From Lacrimispora xylanolytica (lineage in GTDB: Bacteria; Bacillota; Clostridia; Lachnospirales; Lachnospiraceae): a stretch of DNA of 64,000 nucleotides. Location of the stretch: NCBI RefSeq assembly GCF_026723765.1, contig NZ_CP113524.1, positions 372,001 through 436,000 on the forward strand, given 5' to 3'. Shown here piece by piece: positions 53,466-61,172 of the stretch. The notes beneath the pieces are model-generated. The model was given only the letters and a program-made list of their open reading frames with translations. It had not been told where the DNA came from and did not search any database. A program made the translations under genes and the position numbers. Numbering within the stretch: position 1 is the stretch's first letter; each line of letters starts with the position of its first letter.

Positions 53466-54260
53466 ATGAAAAATATTTTTATAGAAGGAATACAGGGGTC
53501 CGGTAAATCAACATTGATGAAATCACTATATGAAAAACTCAATGGATACCATATGTATTTAGAAGGAGATATTTCTCCAGTTGAGCTGGCATGGTGCAGC
53601 TATATGACAGAGGAAGAATATCAGCAATCTCTCGTAAGATTTCCTGATTTAGTGCCAGAGATAGAAAAGCATACAAAAAAAGAAGATAATCATTTTATTG
53701 TAGAATATACGCAAATTGTCACGGATGTAAAAGGGTTTCATCATTATATGGAGCAGTATGAAATCTATAATGGAAAGCGGTCATTTGATGACTTTCAAGG
53801 CATAATAATGAGCCGATTACAAAAATTTCAAGGAACAGGAAATCTGTTTGAGTGCTCTTTATTTCAAAATATTATAGAAGAACTCATATTATTCTATTGC
53901 AAGACAGAGGAAGAAATCATCGGTTTTTATAGCGAGATATTTGAGATTATCAAGCAAAAGAATTTTGTATTGCTCTATCTCTACTCTGATGATATAAAAA
54001 GTAATATTTTGAAGATTAAAAAAGAGCGTTCCGATGAAAACGGCGTGGAGATGTGGTACCCTCTTGTGATGAGATATTTAAATGAGTCACCTTATGGTAA
54101 GAAATTTGGATTTTCGGATATATCAGACATTGTCGCGCATTATAAAAGACGTATGAATCTTGAAGTGAGAATTATAAAAGAGATAATGGAAGGGTATTCG
54201 ATCATTTTACCTGCCAAGATTTATGATATAAATGATGTTATAAATAAAATGGAAGAATAG
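53466..54260 (+). CDS. P-loop kinase-like protein of unknown function
   Basis: ATG 53466 follows a G-rich site (GGGGG) and gives 264 aa; an in-frame TTG at 53454 is less likely. The N-terminus FIEGIQGSGKST is a Walker A (residues 5-15), and the fold pattern (EGDISPVELAW, then FECSLFQNIIEELILFY, and LLYLYSDDIKSNI with a later KKER Arg/Lys lid) resembles deoxynucleoside or thymidylate kinases. It lies between a VOC protein and a beta-lactamase in an AT-rich segment, so an antibiotic-phosphorylating role can be imagined but is not supported directly. Confidence 0.65.
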   Translation: MKNIFIEGIQGSGKSTLMKSLYEKLNGYHMYLEGDISPVELAWCSYMTEEEYQQSLVRFPDLVPEIEKHTKKEDNHFIVEYTQIVTDVKGFHHYMEQYEIYNGKRSFDDFQGIIMSRLQKFQGTGNLFECSLFQNIIEELILFYCKTEEEIIGFYSEIFEIIKQKNFVLLYLYSDDIKSNILKIKKERSDENGVEMWYPLVMRYLNESPYGKKFGFSDISDIVAHYKRRMNLEVRIIKEIMEGYSIILPAKIYDINDVINKMEE

Positions 54261-54351
54261 CATAATATGTTTACCATGTAGTGTATAAGACAGCTTTCAT
54301 AGTATATGGAGACTGTTTGCTATAGGGGAAAAGTAATATTTGAAAGGGTGG

Positions 54352-54377
54352 GCGTTGGTTTAATCCAACGCTTTTTT
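54352..54377 (+). terminator. Terminator after the P-loop kinase gene
   Basis: GCGTTGG (54352-54358), loop TTTAAT, CCAACGC (54365-54371), then six Ts. Confidence 0.8.
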
Positions 54378-54436
54378 ACATGGAATTTATTATAACAGTA
54401 GAAAATATATGAATATTATGATAAAATCCCTTATAT

Positions 54437-54470
54437 ATTACAAATGTAATATTAAGCTACAAACATTGTA
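54437..54470. promoter_or_regulatory. BlaI/MecI-like operator pair upstream of the beta-lactamase
   Basis: ATTACA-AA-TGTAAT (54437-54450) is a perfect dyad of the TACA/TGTA type bound by BlaI/MecI repressors, and TACA-AACAT-TGTA (54458-54470) is a second. Both lie between the terminator and the ribosome binding site of the class D beta-lactamase. No blaI or blaR gene is in the window. Confidence 0.55.
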
Positions 54471-54485
54471 TGAGGGGGATTCAAT

Positions 54486-55493
54486 ATGAAAATATCAAAT
54501 GTTAAAAAAACAGAAAAATGGAGTTTGCAAAAAGGTACGGTTGTTAAAATGAGTATTTTTTATCTTTTAACATTAATACTTTGTTTAAGCTGTATTGGCT
54601 GTAATAAAGCAAACGATACCAACAATAAAGTGAAATCTGAGGATACCACATCAGTATCAGATACTCCTGCAATCACAACTTCTCAGGATACCTCAATAGA
54701 AAAGCAAACATCTCCCAATGATATGGAGGTTACGAAAGCTGCACCAGTAATGGAAGCCGTGGACTATACGGATTGCTTTGACAACTTCAAAGGTTGTGCT
54801 GTCTTTTTCAACAGCACTAAAAATACATACTATATGTATAATCAAGAGTTATGCAAAGAACAGTCATCGCCTTACTCCACCTTTAAAATTATTTCAACTT
54901 TAATGGGATTAGAAACTGGTGTTTTAAATTCCATCAATACGACCATGGGATATGATGGAACCAAATATTCCAATGAAAAATGGAATCAAGATTTAAACTT
55001 AAAGGATGCATTTAAAGAATCCTGTGTATGGTACTATCGAAAAGTCATAGACCGTGTTGGCCATAGTGAGGTCCAAAACTGGCTTGATCAATTAGATTAC
55101 GGAAATTGTGACATCAGCGAATGGGAGGGCAGTGGAGCGAATTCTATGCCTGCGTTGAATGGATTTTGGTTAGAATCCTCATTAAAGATTTCCCCCAAAG
55201 AGCAGGTAGATACCATGGCAAAGATTTTTGAGGGCAAGACCAATTTTTCTGAAAGGAATATCAATATTCTCAAAGAGGTGATGCTAATTCAGAAAGATGA
55301 AAGGCTCTCTATCTACGGAAAAACAGGTTCAGGAAAAAATGGTAAAGGCTGGTTTGTAGGTATGTTTGATAAAAATGGTGAAAGATACTACTTCGCAGTG
55401 CATTTAACCGAGGAAAACAGAAAGGACTCATGGGGACCAAAGGCAAAAGAAATAGCACTGAATATAATTGATAACTATTATTCAGAACCATAG
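54486..55493 (+). CDS. bla: Class D (OXA-type) beta-lactamase, lipoprotein-like N-terminus
   Basis: The 335-aa protein carries all class D motifs: the active-site S-T-F-K (in SPYSTFK, about residue 132), S-C-V (second motif), DYGN (YGN motif), the FWLESSLKISPKEQ segment, and K-T-G (YGKTGSG). An N-terminal hydrophobic stretch ends in CIGC, a plausible lipobox, followed by a Ser/Thr-rich linker of about 60 residues, so it is probably anchored outside the membrane. It hydrolyses penicillins through a carbamylated-lysine serine mechanism. A BlaI-type operator pair lies upstream. GAGGGGG precedes the ATG. Confidence 0.92.
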   Translation: MKISNVKKTEKWSLQKGTVVKMSIFYLLTLILCLSCIGCNKANDTNNKVKSEDTTSVSDTPAITTSQDTSIEKQTSPNDMEVTKAAPVMEAVDYTDCFDNFKGCAVFFNSTKNTYYMYNQELCKEQSSPYSTFKIISTLMGLETGVLNSINTTMGYDGTKYSNEKWNQDLNLKDAFKESCVWYYRKVIDRVGHSEVQNWLDQLDYGNCDISEWEGSGANSMPALNGFWLESSLKISPKEQVDTMAKIFEGKTNFSERNINILKEVMLIQKDERLSIYGKTGSGKNGKGWFVGMFDKNGERYYFAVHLTEENRKDSWGPKAKEIALNIIDNYYSEP

Positions 55494-55559
55494 ATTCAAA
55501 AATTGGAATTAATTTAATCACTAAATATAAAAAGCCTATTGTATATCTCAATATAGCGG

Positions 55560-55737
55560 GTGTAAAATAGTGTAAGCTAAGGGCTTTAGCCATAGTTCTT
55601 GTCGTTAACCATGCAAATATACCTGCCCGACTGCCCAAAATCTTTATAGAAAAGCTGGTTTTTCCGATACGGGCCTTAGAAGAAATGAAGCGCTGGGGTT
55701 GCAGTTTATTTATAACTATAACTATAACTTGACATAA
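55560..55737 (+). pseudogene. Degraded GNAT acetyltransferase C-terminus
   Basis: The stretch reads KLRALAIVLVVNHANIPA in one frame and then AQNLYRKAGFSDTGLRR in another up to the TAA at 55735. Together these match the end of a GNAT domain (V-N-x-x-N-x-x-A, then L-Y-x-K-x-G-F) with a frameshift. No start or upstream domain is present. Confidence 0.5.
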
Positions 55738-55819
55738 GTATTTTTTCGTTCATGCCAAGAGTACTGTATGGCTGGTGCAATCTATTTTGATTAAATGAAA
55801 GTGATAGAAAGGCTAAATA

Positions 55820-56617
55820 ATGAAAAAATACATAATTACGATACTTGCAGTATCCTGGGGCTTAACGGGTCTGATATTTTTAAATCCAAAAACAGCAATA
55901 AATAATTTTGGACTCATCATGTTTATTCCTTTGATTATGACAATCATCTTTCATAAAATCGAAGAAAAGAAAACGGGCATGAAAGAGAAAATATTAAAAA
56001 AGCGTTTTAATAGAAAAGCAATGCTGTTTGGGTGTCTCTATCCAATTGTATTTGTTATGATATGTGCAGGGATAGCAGTTATGCTTGGGCAAGGTACGGT
56101 TGTGTTAGACAAGGAACCGGTTGTTTGGATTATCAGGCTCCTGGTAACCGTCTTAATTGGACTGTTTTCTGCACTTGGTGAAGAATATGGTTGGAGAGGT
56201 TATTTGCTTCCCAAATTAACCAGTATTTACGGAAAGAAGAAAGCAGTTTTATTGACAGGAGCAGTCTGGTCATTGTATCATATACCAGTTGTCTATTTAT
56301 TAGCGAAGTTAACAGGGCTTGGAAATCCACTACTTATATGTGTGATTCAGGCGGCAGTTGTATTTGTTTCAAATTTTGCTTTTTCATTTTGCTATTACTT
56401 GTCAGATAGCATAATACCTGTAATATTCTATCATTCTATCTGGAATACATGGAACACCGCAATCTTGGGTGATATCTACACTGGAAAACAGGGGATTGTT
56501 CATGGTAAGATATTTATCGTAAATGGGGAAGGGGTAATTGGACTGGCAATAGCTGCAACCGCAATTAATTATTTCTGGAAACAGTTTGATAATTATAAAA
56601 TAAAGAATATCGCTTAA
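55820..56617 (+). CDS. CPBP-family intramembrane metalloprotease
   Basis: The 265-aa membrane protein has about seven hydrophobic helices and the CPBP (Rce1/Abi-like) motifs EEYGWRGYLLPKL (about residues 121-133, EExxxR), HIPVVYLL and the final FYHSIWNTW with the third histidine. The family includes CAAX-type proteases and bacteriocin self-immunity proteins. AGAAAGG precedes the ATG; it appears to be transcribed alone. Confidence 0.85.
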   Translation: MKKYIITILAVSWGLTGLIFLNPKTAINNFGLIMFIPLIMTIIFHKIEEKKTGMKEKILKKRFNRKAMLFGCLYPIVFVMICAGIAVMLGQGTVVLDKEPVVWIIRLLVTVLIGLFSALGEEYGWRGYLLPKLTSIYGKKKAVLLTGAVWSLYHIPVVYLLAKLTGLGNPLLICVIQAAVVFVSNFAFSFCYYLSDSIIPVIFYHSIWNTWNTAILGDIYTGKQGIVHGKIFIVNGEGVIGLAIAATAINYFWKQFDNYKIKNIA

Positions 56618-56736
56618 ACTTGAAATAAAGTAGCAAGTTGAATCGATTCTAGAATAATAAGGAAAAGGCAAGAATCTGGCTTATCAGGCCAAATTCCTGC
56701 CTTTATTTTTATCAATATAATCGCTGATTTATGTGA

Positions 56737-58677
56737 TTATTTACTTATCTCGTCATAGGTCTTGTTAAATAAGTGGCGGGTCTTGTCCAACCTGTCATCT
56801 GGTTTTCTGGCTTGTGTAAAAGTTTCACCAGTATTTTGCTGGTAGCCTGCTAGTTCGGTTAAATAAACTCCACGGCCATTTGTGAACTCTGAAAGATGCT
56901 CTTTGTATAATTGGGATGTGCGTGCTGGAATTTTTCCCGACACTATAATTTCATTATGCTGTGTTTTCATAGATTCAATTTCTGCATGATATTTCTTCAG
57001 GTCATTATAAACACGTGCATTGCAGTCTTGTGGAATGTAAAGTTCGAAGGATAAACAGGGCTCTAGCAGCTCCGTACCTGACTGTCTGAAAGCCTGCTCC
57101 AGTACAATGGGAGCCAAATGTCGAAAATCAGCAGGTGTGCTTACAGGACTGTAATATACACCATATTCAAAGCAAACCTTAAGATCGGTTACCTCCCATC
57201 CATACAGCCCTTGCTCACAGCCGTATCGAATCCCCTCTTCCACAGCATTTTGAAATGATTTATTTAAATATCCATAGGAAACCTTACTTTCATAACATAG
57301 ACCGGTTCCGATGGGAAGCGGCTCTATGGATAATCCGATGGATGCCCAATAAGGATTTGGCGGAACCTCAATATGAGCAGTGAATGCTGTTTTTTTAATG
57401 GGCCGTTCCTTATAAATAGTTGTTACATTTTCTATTTTCACAGGAAGGTGGTATCTGCTCTGCAATAAAGAAAGGGTTACTTCCATTTGCACCTTTCCAA
57501 GAAACTCCATAATGATATCAGTGCTTCTGGAATCCAATTTGTATTGCAAAAGAGGGTCAGTTTCTGCCAGTTCCGACAAGGCCTCCAGCAGACGCGCTCT
57601 GTCGGAAGGATAGACAGGGGCAATGTTGGACTGCATGATCAGATTTTGATTATTTAAAATTATATTTTTATAAGGTATCGCCCCTATGGAATCTCCAATT
57701 TTACATCGGGTTTCATTGGGAAGAATTGCAATATCACCGCATGGAACACGATCGGTTTCAACGATTTTTCCATTGCTGGACATCTCTAATTTCTTTATTT
57801 TAATGCTGTCAGAATGATTTTTTAACTTTAGTACATCACGAGTTCTTAGTGTTCCGCCCCAAATACGCATATAGGTGCGTTTGTTCCGATTGTCATCTCT
57901 TTCGATCTTATATACCAGCGCAGAAAAGTTAGGGTCTGGTTGTAATGTATAAGACTGGAATTCCATTATAATACCATCCATCAGTTCCTTTGTACCTATA
58001 TGTTTAAGGGCACTGCCGTGATAGATAGGCAAAAGGCTGGCGTTACTCATATGTTTCGCTCTGCTCATAAATAGTTCCTCGGTTGTAATGGGCTGATCCA
58101 GTACATATTTCTCAAGCAAAGCCTCATCCCCTTCAATAATTATATTTCTAAATTCATCGGTTAGTTGATCCGGTCTGCTGGTGATAAGTGCATTTTCATT
58201 ATCAATGCGTTGCATGATTAAAATGTGAGAGGTTAATTTCTCCTTGATGTCTTTATAAAGGGAATCAAGATCAATGTCAGGCTGGTCGATCTTATTGATG
58301 AAAATTAAAGTGGGAAGTTTTCTTTTTTTGATGGCATCAAATAAAATACGTGTCTGAGCCTGTATCCCGTCTTTGGCTGAAATCAACAAAATGGCACCGT
58401 CTAATATATTTAGTGAACGCTCTACCTCGGAGTAAAAATCCATGTGCCCTGGAGTATCAATAAGATTAATTTTAACATTGTTCCATTCATAGGAGGCTAT
58501 GGAGGCTTGTATTGTGATTCCTCTTTGTTTTTCCAGTGCCATAGAATCAGTAATAGTAGAACCGCTATCCACACGTCCCGATTCAGCAATGGTACCGCTG
58601 GTAAAGAGCAAACTTTCTGTTAATGTTGTTTTTCCTGCATCTACATGCGCCAGAATACCTATATTTAAAATTTTCAT
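56737..58677 (-). CDS. tet: Tetracycline resistance ribosomal protection protein (Tet(M)-like, divergent)
   Basis: The 646-aa EF-G-like GTPase starts at the ATG after TGAGGTG (MKILNIGILAHVDAGKTT); a GTG three codons earlier overlaps that site. The G motifs are intact: AHVDAGKTT, DTPGHMDF, NKID and SAKDG. The domain IV segment YSPVSTPADFR, which reaches the decoding centre to dislodge tetracycline, is conserved, as is GIRYGCEQGLYGW. By eye it is clearly related to Tet(M) but differs at many positions, so it seems a separate lineage of the family. The upstream leader holds a complete attenuator, expected for an inducible resistance gene. Confidence 0.92.
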   Translation of the reverse strand: MKILNIGILAHVDAGKTTLTESLLFTSGTIAESGRVDSGSTITDSMALEKQRGITIQASIASYEWNNVKINLIDTPGHMDFYSEVERSLNILDGAILLISAKDGIQAQTRILFDAIKKRKLPTLIFINKIDQPDIDLDSLYKDIKEKLTSHILIMQRIDNENALITSRPDQLTDEFRNIIIEGDEALLEKYVLDQPITTEELFMSRAKHMSNASLLPIYHGSALKHIGTKELMDGIIMEFQSYTLQPDPNFSALVYKIERDDNRNKRTYMRIWGGTLRTRDVLKLKNHSDSIKIKKLEMSSNGKIVETDRVPCGDIAILPNETRCKIGDSIGAIPYKNIILNNQNLIMQSNIAPVYPSDRARLLEALSELAETDPLLQYKLDSRSTDIIMEFLGKVQMEVTLSLLQSRYHLPVKIENVTTIYKERPIKKTAFTAHIEVPPNPYWASIGLSIEPLPIGTGLCYESKVSYGYLNKSFQNAVEEGIRYGCEQGLYGWEVTDLKVCFEYGVYYSPVSTPADFRHLAPIVLEQAFRQSGTELLEPCLSFELYIPQDCNARVYNDLKKYHAEIESMKTQHNEIIVSGKIPARTSQLYKEHLSEFTNGRGVYLTELAGYQQNTGETFTQARKPDDRLDKTRHLFNKTYDEISK

Positions 58678-58702
58678 AAATTGCACCTCAAAGAATTGTT
58701 AT

Positions 58703-58748
58703 AATAAAAAAAGCCCTGTGATCAGAATACTTTCATCACAGGGGCTTG
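58703..58748 (-). terminator. Attenuator terminator directly upstream of tet
   Basis: On the minus strand, AGCCCCTGTGAT (plus 58735-58746) pairs with ATCACAGGGCTT (plus 58711-58722) with one bulged C, then seven Ts (plus 58706-58712). Its loop contains GAAAGTATTCT (plus 58724-58734), the third segment of the switch, which can pair instead with plus 58822-58834. Confidence 0.85.
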
Positions 58749-58821
58749 CTATCATAACAATTATGAGCACAACATGAAAAAACTGTAAGAGGGTTAATTT
58801 ACAGCGTGGCATCAATAATAT

Positions 58822-58842
58822 ATGAAAGTATTCTTAAATAAA
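58822..58842 (-). promoter_or_regulatory. Tet leader switch segment 2
   Basis: This segment can pair with the leader-peptide region (15 bp, plus 58915-58929, one G-U) or with the loop of the terminator (13 bp, plus 58724-58736). The two pairings are mutually exclusive, as in an antiterminator. Confidence 0.7.
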
Positions 58843-58914
58843 GGTACAAAAACCAAACCTATTACATCTGTAATAAGGCCTCATCTTTCATACCTGACAT
58901 CATTCAATTGATTG

Positions 58915-58938
58915 TTATTTAAGAATACCCTGCCGCAT
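58915..58938 (-). CDS. Seven-codon tet leader peptide (MRQGILK)
   Basis: On the minus strand an AAAGGAG site (plus 58949-58955) is 10 bp before ATG CGG CAG GGT ATT CTT AAA TAA. The coding part itself is segment 1 of the pairing switch, so a ribosome on it would block the 1:2 hairpin. The short peptide and its position fit a regulatory role rather than a functional protein. Confidence 0.7.
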   Translation of the reverse strand: MRQGILK

Positions 58939-58968
58939 TGTAGTTTATCTCCTTTGATTGCTTCTTTC

Positions 58969-58998
58969 ATGTTACCTCATCAATCCTTCTTTTGTCAA
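58969..58998 (-). promoter_or_regulatory. tet promoter
   Basis: On the minus strand, TTGACA (plus 58993-58998) and TAACAT (plus 58969-58974), 18 bp apart, would start a leader of roughly 285 nt before the tet ATG. Confidence 0.7.
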
Positions 58999-59042
58999 GC
59001 TCACTTCTTGCAAACTGGAAGGCGTAAATACAAGAATTAACA

Positions 59043-59071
59043 ATGACAAAGGCTAAGTAAGGTAGTATAAT
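59043..59071 (+). promoter_or_regulatory. Promoter of the double-GNAT gene
   Basis: ATGACA (59043-59048) and TATAAT (59066-59071), 17 bp apart. A small GGCC-AAC-GGCC hairpin follows at 59083-59099. Confidence 0.6.
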
Positions 59072-59143
59072 TATTAGGACTGCGGCCAACGGCCGTTTAT
59101 AGTGCCCTAACAACATATGTACAATTTATCAGGAGGATTTTAT

Positions 59144-60076
59144 TTGAGTAAAACAATCACAGAACCTTGGATCAAGCTGAAAAATAATCTGACCCGTCAG
59201 GATTACCAACAAATTCACGCACTGGAAACTCTATGTGCCAACGAAGATCAAGTTTCTTTCAAGCTCGAGCTAGACTATAAACTTAGCGTAGAAGAAACCA
59301 GTACAGACAAAGTGTGCCATCACCACATCAACGAATTCATGTACTTTGATGGAGAGCAGTTGATCGGATATATAGGCTTATGCAGCTTTGGAGGTCCAGC
59401 CATGGAGATTAACGGCATGGTACACCCTGATTACAGAAGGCAGAGGATTTTTACTAAGCTGCTTGAGCTGGTGGTTTCAGAATGCAAGAAGAGAAAATCA
59501 GGAAGTATTCTTGCTTTGTGTGATCATAGATCTGTTTCCGGTCAGAAATTTTTAGAGAAGGCAGGAGCCATCTATCAATCTTCTGAATTTGAGATGTATC
59601 TAAACCGGGAGACCTATGAGACAATCCAGAAGGAAACTCTTGGTCTCACTTTTAGAAAAGCAACCAATGAGGATGCCAGAGAGATTGCAAGACAAGACGC
59701 AATTTATTTTTCTGACATTACGGGAGAAGAGAATGAGGAAGATGCTGACGAAAAGATTCCTCTGCTTGAAGATGAAGAAGAACATGGCAACATAACTTAT
59801 CTGCTGGAAAAAGACCAACAGGTCATTGGCAAGGTGAAGCTGGAAACAATCAATGGAGTCACCGGAGGAATCTACGGGTTAGGGATACTGCCGGAATACC
59901 GCGGGAAAGGATATGGACGGGCACTCTTGTTAAAATCCATAGAAAAACTACTAGAGGCAAAGGCAACGGAAATTATGCTTCAGGTCGCCACCGGAAATTC
60001 CAAAGCGCTGAACCTGTATCAATCCTGTGGATTCCAGGAGACATACCGAATGGATTATTACGAACTGAATCAATAG
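59144..60076 (+). CDS. Tandem-domain GNAT N-acetyltransferase
   Basis: AGGAGG at 59131-59136 is placed for a TTG start at 59144, giving 310 aa (starting M/L-SKTITEPW); the in-frame ATG at 59117 lies upstream of that site. Two GNAT domains are visible: the first with INGMVHPDYRRQRIFTKLLELV (about 90-115), the second with GLGILPEYRGKGYGRALLLKSIEKL (R-G-K-G-Y-G acetyl-CoA loop, about 245-270) and LNLYQSCGFQE. The first domain lacks a clean R-x-x-G-x-G and may not be catalytic. The substrate is unknown. Confidence 0.82.
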   Translation: MSKTITEPWIKLKNNLTRQDYQQIHALETLCANEDQVSFKLELDYKLSVEETSTDKVCHHHINEFMYFDGEQLIGYIGLCSFGGPAMEINGMVHPDYRRQRIFTKLLELVVSECKKRKSGSILALCDHRSVSGQKFLEKAGAIYQSSEFEMYLNRETYETIQKETLGLTFRKATNEDAREIARQDAIYFSDITGEENEEDADEKIPLLEDEEEHGNITYLLEKDQQVIGKVKLETINGVTGGIYGLGILPEYRGKGYGRALLLKSIEKLLEAKATEIMLQVATGNSKALNLYQSCGFQETYRMDYYELNQ

Positions 60077-60237
60077 CAGATATAAGGACGGGATAATTAA
60101 ATGGCAGTGATTTCTATTGCCAAAGATTACAAAGTCATTTACACTATAATATAACGTCTTTAAATTTTTCAATATAGAAAGAGACTGTACTACAACTGGT
60201 AACTTGAAAACGGATTTATTATAATGGAGAAAACGAA

Positions 60238-60399
60238 ATGTCAATGAACGATATAGAGAAAATGAAAAAGTTAATTGAAGAAAAGAAAGCAAAAGGCGGC
60301 TTTTTACAGGCTGAAAAAAAGATCGGTTCTGGTAAAGTGGAAAAACGGAATAAGAACATAGGCGTTGAATTTACAAGAACTCATAAAATATCACAGTAA
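60238..60399 (+). CDS. Small basic protein, 53 aa, unknown function
   Basis: ATG 60238, 7 bp after GGAGA, opens a 53-aa frame: MSMNDIEKMKKLIEEKKAKG, then FLQAEKKIGSGKVEKRNKNI and a C-terminus ending KISQ. It is lysine-rich with an N-terminal helix and no membrane segment. The ribosome binding site and even composition suggest a real gene, perhaps nucleic-acid binding. I recognise no family. Confidence 0.5.
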   Translation: MSMNDIEKMKKLIEEKKAKGGFLQAEKKIGSGKVEKRNKNIGVEFTRTHKISQ

Positions 60400-60499
60400 G
60401 CACAGCAATATTCATAGCGCCGCCTAGGGGATAGAAAGTTATCACTCAGGCGGATGGCATTGATAAAAAGAAACATACAAAAAGAAACATCAAATTACT

Positions 60500-60540
60500 A
60501 GAGCAGATGGGGACTTATTTTAAGTGCCATCTGCTCTTTC
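60500..60540 (+). terminator. Terminator before the next GNAT gene
   Basis: AGAGCAGATGG (60500-60510) pairs perfectly with CCATCTGCTCT (60527-60537), with an inner ACTTA/TAAGT stem, followed by TTC. A short CCGCCT/AGGCGG pair upstream at about 60421-60455 may be a further structure. Confidence 0.7.
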
Positions 60541-60642
60541 CATATAATCATGGATACCATACCGATATCACATTGTTTTTTCTGTGATAAGTAAGTATGA
60601 TAGGTTATAGATAAATTAAAACTTATAGAGGAGAATGAACAA

Positions 60643-61149
60643 ATGAATATAAGATTAATACCAATCTGTGATAATGACATTGCCGCCTATAAAAAAGATA
60701 TGCAAGAGGCATTTCAAAAGGGGGCAGCTCATGAGTTCGGTGAATTAGATGTTGAAATACTGCCAGAAGAGGACATAGATAAATCTCTTTCAAACAAAGG
60801 GTCCGTGGCGTACAAAGCGGTAGCGGATGAAGATATAGTAGGCGGTGCAATTGTTGTAATCAATGAATCCACCCAGCATAATCACCTTGATTTTCTCTAT
60901 GTAAAGCATGGTGTGCAGAGCAGGGGCGTTGGGCAGGAGATTTGGAAGGCCATAGAGAAACATCATCCCGACACAAAGGTGTGGGAAACGTTTACCCCTT
61001 ATTTTGAAAAGAGGAACATTCACTTTTATATCAATCGCTGTGGATTCTCTGCGGTAGAATTTTTCAATCCCCATCACAAAGATGTAACAATCCCTGAAGA
61101 TATGGTGGGTGGAGATTATTTCTTCCGCTTTGAAAAAGTAATGAAGTAA
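60643..61149 (+). CDS. GNAT-family N-acetyltransferase
   Basis: The 168-aa protein has the acetyl-CoA segment LDFLYVKHGVQSRGVGQEIWKAIE (Q-S-R-G-V-G loop, about residues 85-108) and a C-terminal FYINRCGFSAVEFF. AGAGGAG precedes the ATG. It is the last gene of the AT-rich region. The substrate is unknown. Confidence 0.82.
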   Translation: MNIRLIPICDNDIAAYKKDMQEAFQKGAAHEFGELDVEILPEEDIDKSLSNKGSVAYKAVADEDIVGGAIVVINESTQHNHLDFLYVKHGVQSRGVGQEIWKAIEKHHPDTKVWETFTPYFEKRNIHFYINRCGFSAVEFFNPHHKDVTIPEDMVGGDYFFRFEKVMK

Positions 61150-61172
61150 GAAGAAGTATTACCCCTTAGTCA

